From: Lingula anatina
Lineage: Eukaryota; Brachiopoda; Lingulata; Lingulida; Lingulidae
Assembly (NCBI RefSeq): GCF_001039355.2
Contig: NW_019776179.1
Coordinates: 561,928-625,927 of the forward strand
Reading direction: 5' to 3'
Length of the DNA: 64,000 bases
The first letter of the stretch is position 1, and every line of letters starts with the position of its first letter. Below, piece after piece: positions 1-11,579 of this stretch. Made by a program: the position numbers and the translations under genes. The notes under the pieces were generated by a model, which was not told the DNA's origin, searched no databases, and was given only the letters and a program-made list of their open reading frames with translations.

Positions 1-67
1 CTCACTTCACCCAGGGTGGTGTATTTTTTTAAACATTAAATTCGTTTTTAGCAGGGCACTAACAATC

Positions 68-3000
68 ATGTATAAACCATGGAGATTGTGGTTTCTTCAA
101 CTTCTACTGATCATCTTTGTGCGCAGCTCGGAGGCAGGCAGTAAGTATTACATGTATATTGTGGAGTGGGATTCGGGGCACGAAGATAGATTCAGGCCCC
201 TTACTTTCCCACAAGATCAGTTTGTATAGATTTTTAGAAACGTTTTCTGGGCTCCATATTTCGAAATGTCCCTGTGTTCCAATTTCGAAGGTATTTCTGC
301 CAAACAATGAAACAATGTGGTGAAGGAGGGCATTAATCCTGGACACCCTGGATCCCTGTCCTCTGATCACAGGGGTTTATACAATCTGCTATAAGACTGA
401 AGAATTTCTACTCACTTCTGGAGCCCCGCTGTTTTCATTTTTCTATTATATTCACCAACTGACAGTTTCGGCAACACTTCCAAAATACAAAAAATCTCTC
501 GCCATTTTCTATTTATACGAATGACAGCAGCTTTACGAAACTTTACGAAAAAAAAAAAAACAGTGCATAAGAGATAATCTTTGGAGTCGATCTTACAAAG
601 ATGTTTGTCTTTCTTTCTAATTTAGCATACTACCGGTACCTGGATAACTACTATTCTCACTGCAGTGATCAAGAGACCGTCTACTCTTCTGACATCTATT
701 ACTTGGATCCAACGTATTATTCCTATTATACCTATGCACCGAGCTCCTGCTACATGAGGTTTTACTCCTCTTCCTCCTCCTATGTCCTGAGTGCATATGT
801 ATACAGTGTCAGCATGTCGAGTTGTACACCGTACGTGACAATACGTGATGGATATTCCTCATCATCTTCAGTACTGGTAAGAAACAAAACGTAAATGCAT
901 GTATTCGGTTTGCTTGTATAGAAACAACCTAAACAGGCTGTTTTTGAACAGCATGATGATAGCTTTCTGGCTTAAGAATATCATTAATGAGTCTACAATG
1001 AGTCCTTTGTGAGTGCCAAAACGTACATCTTAAAGCGTACACGTTGGCTCATAAGTTGTAGTATATATAATAATGATAATTGAAATGCACGCTAGTTCGT
1101 GAGGTCACATACGGGTAACTCAGGGCACTTGATACATGTACATGTACGTCATAATACTACCCAGATATTAAGGCATATGGCGTGGTTTTGAACGTAAGTT
1201 ATCTTGGAAAAATTCATATACAGAAAGACAGTGGACAGTAAACTCGCACTTTTAAGAAAAAAAGCTATCTAAAACGTGTCGCCAGATTAACCTTGTATAT
1301 ACCAGAAACGGAGGGACAAAACAATTCCTCTTTTAATCTTATCAATAACTGGCTCTCCATTTACAGATACTAGGAAAGTTACATTGGTATACAAGTCTCT
1401 AAATGGCCAACCACCTTTTTACATGAGTTATTTATTTTATAATGAAATATCTACTGTATCAAAGAGAAAGACCAGATCTTCAACCAAAGAGCAGTTTAAT
1501 TTGTGAGATGACAAATACAGAGGCATTTTATTCACTGCAGGTCTATACTTATTACAGGGATTAGAAATTTTAAATCATTAAAAAGTTTTGAATTAGTTCT
1601 TTTTATTTTTATCGGAAATGAGGATTGTTGTCGTTATTGGTTTAATCTTTATTTATGTTTTATTTTCATTTTAATAGTCTTATTTATATATTAGTTTTAT
1701 TCAGATGTTATTTTGAAAGTCTTAACACACTTTTTAATTTTTTTATTAACTGAGTAAATGTTTCATAACGTACTTTTACTTACCGCATGAGGGCCACGGG
1801 GAAGATAAAATTTTAATTTAATAAATTTTAATAAAGAAAGAAAGAAAGAAATGGAAAATCATTTTTTCGTGCGAAAAAGAGCGATATCCACACAGTCTCT
1901 CGTAATCGGTCTTTTGTCAGAGTTTTAAGAAAATATACAAATATCATAACTATTCATGCTTCAACTTCATTTCAGCGAACTGTCAGATGTACGAGCACCT
2001 CATCTGGCACTTACTATTCCACTGGACGGTATCTGTATGTGTACTACTATAGAGGTTATACCACAGGACACGACTTCAGAATTAAAATCCAAAGGGCTCT
2101 GACAGGTGTGTCTTCCCCCCTTGTCCTCTCTCTCTCAGTTTGTGTGTATAATTTGTAATCTGTAGCTAGCATATACTTACCGGTACAGTTTTTGCAGCAG
2201 GTAAAAGAAAGCCAAAATTAGAAAGAAACAGGCGACGCTAATTTAGAAAAATATGTAATTACCATTTCTCTTCGGACTTTTTTCAGGGTACACTTGCTAT
2301 TCATGCACTAGCTGCAGCAGCACTGGCGGTAGCACGACACAATGCTCCTATGGATGTTCCAAGACTGTAACAACCTACAGTGGTAAGTTTAAGGGTCCCA
2401 ATATGGTGATTTAACTGTGTTAAATATTTTTGTCTCTCATATATCTTGACAACGTTGATACCATGGGCGTCCGCAGAAAATTTTCCAAAGGGGGGGGGGG
2501 GGTCAAAGTCATTGAAGGGGGGGATAATGATTGGCTGGGTTCCCGCAATTAACTTGCCCGCCAAAATTTCGGGGGGGGGGGGGGGGGAAATGACCCCCAC
2601 TAACCCCCCCCCCNNNNNNNNNNNNNNNNNNNNNNNNNNNNNNNNNNNNNNNNNNNNNNNNNNNNNNNNNNNNNNNNNNNNNNNNNNNNNNNNNNNNNNN
2701 NNNNNNNNNNNNNNNNNNNNNNNNNNNNNNNNNNNNNNNNNNNNNNNNNNNNNNNNNNNNNNNNNNNNNNNNNNNNNNNNNNNNNNNNNNNNNNNNNNNN
2801 NNNNNNNNNNNNNNNNNNNNNNNNNNNNNNNNNNNNNNNNNNNNNNNNNNNNNNNNNNNNNNNNNNNNNNNNNNNNNNNNNNNNNNNNNNNNNNNNNNNN
2901 NNNNNNNNNNNNNNNNNNNNNNNNNNNNNNNNNNNNNNNNNNNNNNNNNNNNNNNNNNNNNNNNNNNNNNNNNNNNNNNNNNNNNNNNNNNNNNNNNNNN

Positions 3001-3743
3001 NNNNNNNNNNNNNNNNNNNNNNNNNNNNNNNNNNNNNNNNNNNNNNNNNNNNNNNNNNNNNNNNNNNNNNNNNNNNNNNNNNNNNNNNNNNNNNNNNNNN
3101 NNNNNNNNNNNNNNNNNNNNNNNNNNNNNNNNNNNNNNNNNNNNNNNNNNNNNNNNNNNNNNNNNNNNNNNNNNNNNNNNNNNNNNNNNNNNNNNNNNNN
3201 NNNNNNNNNNNNNNNNNNNNNNNNNNNNNNNNNNNNNNNNNNNNNNNNNNNNNNNNNNNNNNNNNNNNNNNNNNNNNNNNNNNNNNNNNNNNNNNNNNNN
3301 NNNNNNNNNNNNNNNNNNNNNNNNNNNNNNNNNNNNNNNNNNNNNNNNNNNNNNNNNNNNNNNNNNNNNNNNNNNNNNNNNNNNNNNNNNNNNNNNNNNN
3401 NNNNNNNNNCCCCCAGTCATAGGTTCTGGTCTTACTTTTTGGTAAAGGATATAAGCCTAGGCGATTTTTGTACATGCACATGTACGTACATGTTTTGATT
3501 TCAAGATACAATTAACGTCCGTTTGTTGCTCATGTTACAGGTTATCAGGTGATCAACAAGGGGTGCATGTCCAGCAGCAGTGTTTCGACTGGTTGCGTTA
3601 AATCAAACTATTTACTCGAGTACGAGTATTGCTACTGCAGGTCGTCCTATTGCAACGCTGCCCAGGTTACCAGATCCGGTATGCTCCGTCCTCTCGGCAT
3701 CGCGGGGCTGATAATCAGTTTGTTTCAGTATATGTACGTGTAA
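68..3743 (+). CDS. Secreted CUB-like plus Ly6/uPAR-like protein, probably GPI-anchored
   Basis: Five exons join in frame to about 250 residues: 68-140, 626-876, 1976-2105, 2287-2382 and 3541-3743, all with GT/AG borders and matching phases. Exon 1 encodes a basic start followed by a Leu/Ile-rich core ending near SSEAG, a typical signal peptide. Exons 2-3 resemble a CUB domain: paired cysteines, a TIRDG motif, and a Gly-Arg-Tyr-Leu-x-Val beta strand followed by HDFRIKI. They are unusually rich in Tyr and Ser. Exons 4-5 carry a cysteine pattern opening with TCYSCTSC and closing with CYCRSSYCN, as in Ly6/three-finger domains. The C-terminus (about residues 228-250) is a small-residue site followed by a hydrophobic tail ending MYV, as expected of a GPI signal. 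The 796-base assembly gap lies wholly in intron 4. The role is unknown; cell-surface recognition or adhesion is only a guess. Domain names are by eye. Confidence 0.75.
1225..1850 (+). repeat. Degenerate LINE 3' end
   Basis: Shifting frames give fragments such as KRVARLTLYIPE, NNWLSIYR and VYKSLNGQPPFYMSYLF, which resemble the region after the reverse transcriptase domain of L2/CR1-like LINEs. Stops and frame changes show it is dead. It ends with AT-rich sequence and a short (GAAA)n tail near 1840. It lies in an intron of the CUB/Ly6 gene. Confidence 0.5.
2450..3409. other. G-rich repeat edge and 796-base assembly gap
   Basis: 2470-2613 holds runs of G and C, including a GGGCGTCCGCAG start that recurs as GGGGCGGACCCAGG or GGATCCGCCC at 4855 and 22293. 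2614-3409 is all N. The gap probably lies in a GC-homopolymer repeat and falls in an intron. No gene content can be read here. Confidence 0.9.
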
Positions 3744-4850
3744 ATGGGATTTTTTACGATAGGAAAGAGAAATATTTTAAAAGGACTGTGTATTTTTACT
3801 ATTTATAATCATTGCCGATTTGTTTGGACGAACTTACATGTATATACATGTATCGGTATATTGCATGACATTCTGTACTTAGTGTTTATTTTTACTAAAA
3901 GATATATCAATGTATCGGGTATGGTTTTATCTCTAATGAATGGCTTTATTTTATGTCGTTTTACCACATGTATGATGCATAATATTTGAAGGGAAGAATG
4001 GACTTCACGTACTGTATAGGTGATTATACATATTGTGTGAGTGCTTGTGTCCATTTAGATGTATTAGTTTCTTTTTACAAATCCAATATTTATACGACTA
4101 TATGTCAAAAACCAGACTTATATAGCCAAAGTGTTAAGGAAATGGAAGGTCCCCTACAAGTAGGGGAATTCCGGGATCACAAAAAGAACAGAATAAAACC
4201 CAAGGTTTTCTATTTTCATACATGTATGGTGTGCTGTGTCATTTCTAAATGGTTGAAGTCATTCAAATTGTACTGTTACTTGTACATTGTACTGTAAGAT
4301 GTGCAAAACTTGTTTTTCTTTGCATTTTTGATTTATAGATTTTAAATTGGCTGTCATTTTTTCTCTGGTTTACGTAGCAATTATGTGATATAAAAATCAC
4401 ATACGTGTATTTATTATCTAATATTTTGTTCCCTGTTTTAGCTTTGTACTGGGAGTTCAGTTAAGGTGTCATTGTTTATCTCTAATTCAAAACTATTCTG
4501 TGCTTTATTTTGATATTTTCAGATATAGTACGACATAATACTTTTCATAATTTACTTTATAATGGAGAGAGATAGTGTGCTGCCTTTTTCCTGATGCCGA
4601 TGCCAAGGTATCATGTTATTCATCATTTTGTCAAAAACAAGTTTTCAAGATCAAAATAAATCGGAGTTTACCTATGCCATTTAGTTTTGTCATTCATTAT
4701 TTTGATGCAGGTTCAAAACATATCAGTTAAAGACCATTTTTAGGTACATAACACAATTTCCGCTTGTGAAATAATTCATATCCTCTTCAAGAATCTTAAG
4801 TTATAGTACGATGGAAGTAAATCTTAGATATAGGATTACAATACAGGGGC
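3744..4850 (+). other. Probable 3'UTR of the CUB/Ly6 gene, then AT-rich intergenic DNA
   Basis: No coding potential is seen. Poly(A)-signal-like AATAAA occurs near 4657. The stretch around 4500-4700 has a diverged second copy at about 5780-6010 (shared order: AGTACGACATAAT or its equivalent, then CAAGTT..AAGA.CAAAATAAA), suggesting an old local duplication of this 3' region. Confidence 0.4.
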
Positions 4851-4879
4851 GGACCCAGGATTATTTAAAGGGGGTTCCG

Positions 4880-5130
4880 CGGATGTGAAGAAACAGCTAT
4901 CGTGGCCATCTAGATCACCAGATATAGAAAATCTTCGGTATCAATTACTTGTTGAATCTCCAGTCTGTTGGTCGTATTACAAAGGTGAACCTATACGGAC
5001 AAGCTCTGACTGATACCCTGAACGTTATTTCAGGCAAAAATCTAAGAAACCTGTCATGAGGAATGTCTTGCCGCTTGAAAGCCCTGGTGGCAGCAAGAGG
5101 AGCCCAGACGTGCTGCATGCCATTGCTGTA
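4880..5130 (+). pseudogene. Tc1/mariner-type transposase C-terminal remnant
   Basis: One frame near 4887-4940 reads VKKQLSWPSRSPDIENLR, the WPxxSPD...E block that carries the third catalytic acid of Tc1/mariner transposases. A second frame near 5056-5115 reads GMSCRLKALVAARGAQTCC, typical of the very C-terminus of such proteins. Frameshifts and stops separate the two, so it is inactive. It abuts a GGGGCGGACCCAGG-type dispersed repeat at 4853. A sister fragment lies reversed at 8800-8948. Confidence 0.65.
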
Positions 5131-5339
5131 ACTAGACAGAATATCAGTAACGCAACCGTCACGAGACAAACGATCAGTGCCACTTCGCCAAATCAGAACT
5201 GTCTCGTTACAAACCAATCATGTGTAACTGCCCAATATTCAATCAGAGTTGAAACAACGGAGTGACAGCATCAAGCTTTGTTGCTTGTGTAGGGATTGCG
5301 ATAGGTGTGAGAGGTCAGCACAACTGTGGTCAGGTCAGA

Positions 5340-6397
5340 ATCAATGATTATTACCCCGGCAACACGGGCACAGAGATAAAATGAATAATAAAAAAAAATC
5401 AATTTAATTTCCTTTCTTAAATTTCGTGCCAGAGACACTTAGCCTTGGAATTAAGTATCATTACTAAAATGTGGTAGTATTTTAGACTGGGTTCCCATAC
5501 TTAGATCAATCCATCTGGATCGACCTAACTCCCTGGGGGTTGACGCTAAATTGCTTTTAGCTTAAGAGGGAGCCGGGCGCGCACGAAAAAGTTAATTACC
5601 CTCTTACAACTTTTAGTAGGCGTGAGAGACATTAAAGCCGGTTAAGCTGACAGCAATTTAGTAAGACTCACCAGGGAGATAGATAGATCCAAATATCTGT
5701 GGGAATGGTCTCTTAGGTATTCATAAATAGTTTTCCTAGTGGTGTCGGAATAAAGATGTCTTAAGCTCAAAATTTACACCTTCTTTTATATGCTGTTTTT
5801 AGTAACTAGGATATTTAGTATTTTAATGTTTTTCTCACTGTATAGAACGTATAGATATCACATAACATTATATTTAATGGCGGAGAAATATATTTACTTA
5901 ATGAAGATTGCGCAAGCGCTGCTTTTTCTTTCTGCCCGTATCTTGAGGTATTATGTCGTACTAAATTCTCTCAAAGCAAGTTCTTAAGACCAAAATAAAG
6001 GGAAATTTACTCCTTGATCCTTACTCAACATTTTGTAACTGTCTTCAAATCATCTTCATTAAATAAATTTCATTAGGATTTTAAGAACACAACACTGTAA
6101 ATTTGTCATACCGTGAAATAATTTATTTCAAAGTAAATATACACATATTAACACTCAGGCAACTAAGATTGTTAAGGGATCCCTCTTCAACAGTAAAGTG
6201 TTGTACATAAAATGAAATTAGACATTTAATACACATTTGCACCTATGTATTAAAATCAACTGGTCTGTACAGTATATTTTATTTTTGCTAAATATTTCTC
6301 AGATGTTTTGAAGAATGTAATGGAGTTCTTCATAAAATATTTAAGTATGTTTCATGAAAGCATGATTTTTATCAGTCTCTAGTGTCTATATATGCAC

Positions 6398-6433
<36 letters not shown>

Positions 6434-6720
6434 TATTATTATTATTATTATTCCTAGTCTAAAATTCAATTATTTTCAATAGAATTAACAATGTAAAATA
6501 CATCTGAATAATACTTCTTTCTCCATTTAAATAAAATGACATTTTTTGCAAAAAATCGCTTGCTTAAGCACATTTCATTCGGGACATGCGGGAAATTTTT
6601 GTCAAATTTTCATTTATTGTCAATTGAGTCACAGCTATGACCTTAAAATCAAAATGTTTGTTTCTTCAATGCTGTACATATATCTCGAATGTGGATTGTA
6701 TCATGCGGTTTAAAGCTGGT
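5340..6720. other. AT-rich intergenic DNA, no gene seen
   Basis: No ORF with recognisable content. It includes the diverged copy of the 4.5-4.7 kb region (about 5780-6010) and an AAT/ATT microsatellite palindrome at 6398-6452. Confidence 0.5.
6398..6452. repeat. (AAT)n(ATT)n palindromic microsatellite
   Basis: A run of AAT units flips directly into ATT units, making a near-perfect hairpin-forming sequence. Confidence 0.9.
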
Positions 6721-6808
6721 CCGTGACCAATTCAGTGGCCATAAGCGTCTGCATAATTCTCGTCGTATCATTCTTGGAATTTATTGTTTGTTTTTTCTTT
6801 TCATGTAA

Positions 6809-9800
6809 TCAATCCAACTCTTCTTGGGGGTTTTTCTTTGATGTTTCCGAGGATTTTGAATTTGTCTCTTTCCCTTTCTCCTTTAATTTGGCTGCATTAC
6901 CGCTCTCTTCTATTATTTGTTTGTTCCCTTGTCCAGATAAGCTTTTTCTGGATCCCTCAGATGTCTGTCTCATGAGCAGCTGGTCAAATGGAGAGACACG
7001 GATTGTTAAAGTAGGCCTGTCCCGGGGAAATCCAGCACGGCCAAATAGAAACCTGGCTTTATGAGGTTGCTTGTCGTTTCCAATAGCCCCCTGGGGTTGA
7101 CCGCTCCCAGAACCAACGAAAGTGCCCTTTGTGTATTCATCGCCGCGCGCATTTTTGGAGGAGTTCAAGGACCCAGCTGGAGGACGAGCACCCGGGGGTG
7201 ACTGGTCTTTAGAATTACCGCTGTTCATCCTGCTTTGCAAATTTTCGACTTGTCCACCCGCTGGATGTTCAGATGCCGTGGCCATTGTAGGGGTGGCTTG
7301 TTGGTTAGCTGCTTCACTGTCTGGCACAGTTCCACTTGCGGAACTCTTGTTTCTTGCGAACGATGTTATCGTATTCCACGCTTCTAAAAGGGTTTCTGGG
7401 TTTTCTTTCATCCAAGTCAAGATGCGAGACCCGGTCCCTGAAATAAACGTATAAAACGTAGGCCTACATAAGATTACTGTATGATTTTAAAATATTAACT
7501 ACAATAATTACCTTCAAGCTATTCAACTGCATTTCGCAAATCGCCTTAACGAGATTATATTGGCAGCTTGTTTACCGTCCAATTTGAAACAAGGAAGACG
7601 ATTACTTCACATCGAATACAATTCTTATGTGAAACAGACTTGTGAAGATTCTTTTGTCTATAGCTATTTATATTAGTTTGATCTTACCATCCAATATTTC
7701 ATTCTGATGGTAAGATCAAACTAATATAAATAGCTATAGACAAAAGAATCTTCACAAGTCTATTACAATAACATAGCTAATGAAACTGTTCTACATTATG
7801 TGAAAAAGTTCATATTCAGAGCAAAAGGGCAGTAGTAGTGTCACCATAAAGGCCCGTAGCCAGCAAAATCAAGAGGGGGGTTCTTTATCTTAAAAAGCTG
7901 ACCCTTTTACAATGAAACTTATGTGTACCTATTAAAAAATTACCAAAAATGGGCCTTTTCTTGACAAAAGGGGCAGTTCTTTCGAACCCCCCCGAACCCC
8001 CCTGGCTACGGGCCTGGCATACCCGGAGAGAAATGGCAAACACTCACCATCGGCTTCATTAGGTTGTTGGGAAATCTCAGCCAACTGAGACTGTCTCTTT
8101 TCCATAGTGGTCTTCAAGGTTGAGATCGTTTCCTCCATGTTCTCTTTGGTCCTGTTGTGCTCTTCTTTCACATCCTTAATGGACTTTTCTAAAAGCTGGG
8201 CTTGGGTCTTCAGTTCAGACTTCAGAAGCTCCTCGTGCTCTGCTTGCCTCTTTGCAAGTAAAGCTTTGTAACCGGCCTCGGTTTCTTGTAGCTTCTTCTC
8301 AAACTCGCCTTTCAGCATAGTCATATTGGTCTGCATGCTGTTCTCAACATCGAGTAGTTGTTGTTTCAACATCTCTGCTTCGCGGCTCTTTGCGGCGGCA
8401 TCAGCAGCTTGTCTTTTGGCTTCTTCTTCTACTTCAGCCTTTTCCCTGTCCATTTTAGTCATTGCCTACATAAAAAATATATATTGTTTCTTAATGCACC
8501 ATATATCAACCAATTTATCTTTGTACAGACTTGACATTTAATATGGAATATTTTTTCCAAATCATTTTTCATTAGTTTTTTTCCTATTTTACTGACTGAT
8601 AAATGAAAATAAGGATTAAAATCGTGTTCTAATAACTTTTAATTATCTCTTTGACGTCATTGTGACATCAGTTCATTAATGGAATTCGCCAGAGAAGCAA
8701 ACAAAAACACATTGCCTTTTCTACTTCATACGGCAACCATTAAATGAGATATTTTAGATCTCCATATTTTCCAAATTATTGTCTGTAAAAGAGTTACACG
8801 CTCCACAAAGGACCCTCATGTCAGTGTCTAGTCACAGTAACAGTCGCTGTTACGCCTGACCTCTTCTGGCTGCTACCAGCGCTCTCAAGCGGCAAGGCAT
8901 TCCTTGGGATATGTTTTTAGAGTTCAATCTGGAATAACATTCCAGGCANTTTCCCTCAGTCATTTTGAGGTCTTAAACTACCTGGTTTATTCTGATTTCT
9001 AAACTCGTGGGCAATATCAGGTAGTTCTTCTTTCCACTCTTCAAAGAAGTACCTGTAAGAATCTCTACTAAGAGAGAGAGTGCCTAATTTTACCTTATCT
9101 CCAGCTAAAATGGCCTCTTCTTGATCTTGTTTTTCGGCAAGAAATTTAGCCAACAGCTCCTCCGCTGCTGGACCCTTTCCTTCAGATCTTTCGAACTTCA
9201 TCACAATGGTGTCTATCTCTCCCCTGTATTTTTCATAGCCGCCGGAGACGCTGAAGGCTGCCTCATCTAGCTTTGGCTTCAGTGACTCCTGTACAAGGGC
9301 TTTTAAAAGGAGGTCGCACTTTTGGACAGATGCCTGCCAATTTTTTTCTGTGTATACCCGGTAGCAGTTGTCCAGTGCATCCTACAATTATTAAGCAGCA
9401 GAAGCATGAAACGCATTACAGGTAATGCGTTTCATGGTAATGGTGGGAAAGTGTTTTATTGAATGCATGTGTTTCTTGGGTTAACAAGGGAACGAAAGGA
9501 TCGAAGGAGACAGTTATTACAGATTACTCACCATCATCTATTTCTTCTCATGACACGGAAAACGAGGACGACTTTTTACAAGAGAATCATTTAATATAGG
9601 TTAAGTAACATATCAATGTAACGGTTCAAATGTCTGAAAAGATATTGAAGAAAGAGTCTGGGAATGAAGAAAGAGTCTTGGAATTGAAGAAAGAGTCTGG
9701 GAATGTCCATTCCATTGGACCTCACCTGCAGTTTCTGCGAATACTGGCCGTCAGAGTCGAGCATGGCATTTGCGTGGTACAGCTTCACAGCGGAGTCAGA

Positions 9801-11572
9801 TGCTGATTTGTGTTTCTCAGAGAGAACCCGGATGTCAACCGGCAGAGCTTTTCCCAAGGCGTTGTCCATCTCTTCCATATATGCGTTCGAGGCCAGGTCA
9901 ATCGCCCGTTCACATTCGTTCCTTCCCATCACTGTCACTGCGCTCTGAACACATGGCACTGCCCCGTCATTGATGGCGCCAACATAGGACTGGGCTAACT
10001 GAAGTAATCCTATGGAAAGAAGGTTATATGTATGTGGGATTGAAGTGGGTCAATTCAAATAGATAGCTGAAAGCCACTGCCAAAAAGCTAACGATTTTAA
10101 CCATGAATTGAAACCATTAAACCGTCTCATAAATGCAACGTTGTTGTATTATTATTTTCACAGTATTGTTGCATTGACTTATTAAAAATTAATTTATGTT
10201 TTATTAAACTAATTTAGCAATTTCGCAAATAACTTTGCTCTCTGAGCATTTTTATTTACTTATATTCATTTTATTTATCAATCAATGCATTTAAGTTAGT
10301 CATATTTCTACACATTAACAATAATAAAAACACTTACTTCTGCCGCTTATAATGCATCCACCAACGTTCATCTGCATCTTCTGCTCCAAAATCCAGTTTT
10401 TGAAGTCTTCTGACTGCTTGACAAACTGGGGCTTTAGGTCTTCAGTATTCAGGGTGTCCAAGGTCTGTAACTTGGAATCCTCTTCGACAGGTCTGCATAG
10501 CGTAAAGCACTTCCTGCCGCTGAAAAACGAACCGATGCATTCTCTGGGAAAATTATAGTCGCGAACGGCTCGACTTTTTCCTGGCTTGAGCTGCAGCGCC
10601 CTTTCGAGATATTCATCTTCTGTGCAAGGTTTACCATCAAGCTGAAGTTCTAGTGCGAAGTCACGGACTACCCAAACAAAGAAGGGGAAAGAATCGTCGA
10701 AGTTTTCACCGGTTTCCTCGTCGGCTGTGTTCTGAAGCTTGATGTGCTCCGTCAGTGATGTAATGAAACCACCAAGTTGAGGAAAATGGCTCTAAGACAT
10801 TTTTCAGCTTTATAATATATATACAAGTGAGACGTTGGTTGAATATTCTTACAAGAAGCAAAGTAATTAAAACTAATACATATGATAAAGTTATGGGGAA
10901 TTTTTCATTAATAAGTGAGCAAAGTTTTTTTTTTACACGTTTCAAAATGTCTAAACAAGTTTAGTCTATCATTACAAATTGAAACTTAATTAAACTGAAT
11001 TAATTAACAACTCTGTAATTGAACTGTAGAGCATTATTCCTAACCATTTAAGGTTCAGAATTATTACGTTGTATACCAGAAGTTATTTCTTTGTGAGTTA
11101 TCCGCAAATAAAAAAATCACGAATAAAGAAAATTATGTAAAGGATACTGAAGGCTTCTGATGGCGTCTTCACTTATTGTACCCATACTATTATACACCAA
11201 GCAACTTGACAAAAGCACGGCTAACGCAAATATCTGGTTGTCGTGGTTTTCATTGCCCTTTTCAGGGTCAGACAATCCTTCCGTGTCCAAGAGCACCAAG
11301 CCTCGGTTTGAATCTCCTGGGTACGGGCGGTACCATAACCAGATTCCCTTGGTTTTGGACTGGATCGTGGACCCTAAGGCAAAGCCATTGCTCTCGCCGA
11401 ACAGTAAGTTCATCAAGTAGGACTTTCCCGTACGATACTTTCCTGTAACACTGATTACGCTTACGGGGATATCGATGTTTTGCAGAGCTGTTATTGCATC
11501 TTTGCTGACCTCAAGCTTCCCATTTTCAGACGTCCCGATAAAAAGTACTGGTTTATCCGTAAACCCGGGTTC
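6809..11572 (-). CDS. GBP: GBP gene B: guanylate-binding protein with long polar C-terminal extension
   Basis: Large GTPase of the GBP/atlastin type; it should bind and hydrolyse GTP and self-assemble. Exons in transcript order: 11572-11148, 10789-10338, 10009-9726, 9381-9094, 8465-8048, 7437-6809. All phases fit, giving about 831 residues against roughly 580-640 usual. Seen motifs: P-loop GKYRTGKS, switch LLDTEGLSDPEKG, and VVRDFALEL, then the GBP helical region and a Lys/Glu coiled coil in exon 5. Exon 6 adds about 209 residues rich in Ser, Gly, Pro, Asn, Lys and Gln, ending EELD, with no CaaX box. The first exon begins after an AG and lacks an ATG, so a short upstream exon is missing. The first intron has the U12 donor GTATCCTTT at 11147, but its 3' end is unclear. 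I chose TTAGAG| before 10789 because it keeps frame into FITSLTEH. An alternative end at 10760 (AC) also keeps frame. Confidence 0.85.
7636..7761. repeat. Perfect 56-bp inverted repeat with 14-base loop
   Basis: Arms 7636-7691 and 7706-7761 are exact reverse complements by eye, separated by 14 bases. It lies in the last intron of GBP gene B, between exons 5 and 6. On the transcript it would form a very stable hairpin. It may be a recent fold-back insertion or a hairpin precursor. Confidence 0.95.
7848..8020. mobile_element. Small MITE-like element with GGCCCGTAGCCAG inverted ends
   Basis: Begins GGCCCGTAGCCAG and ends CTGGCTACGGGCC, with C/G homopolymer runs inside each end. It ends about 28 bases from the exon 5 donor of GBP gene B. 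Related GTAGCC..GGGGG pieces occur at about 60700 and 62960-63040, so it belongs to a dispersed family. Confidence 0.75.
8800..8949 (-). pseudogene. Tc1-like transposase C-terminal scrap, cut by a single N
   Basis: Read on the minus strand it gives CRLRALVAARRGQA then a stop, the same C-terminal block as the remnant near 5056-5115. The fragment runs up to the single N at 8949, so sequence may be missing. It is in the intron between exons 4 and 5 of GBP gene B. Confidence 0.55.
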
Positions 11573-11579
11573 CTAATAA

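Noticed and set aside
2446-3511. Long open frames across the gap on both strands
   Set aside because: They consist of unknown residues from N bases plus G/C runs; no real coding evidence.
7122-7454. Plus-strand 110-residue ORF
   Set aside because: It is the antisense shadow of exon 6 of GBP gene B, whose frame and splice sites fit the family.
7932-8047. Extension of the gene B coiled-coil frame past 8048
   Set aside because: The frame runs through a GTGAGT donor into the MITE at 7848-8020; the exon ends at 8048.
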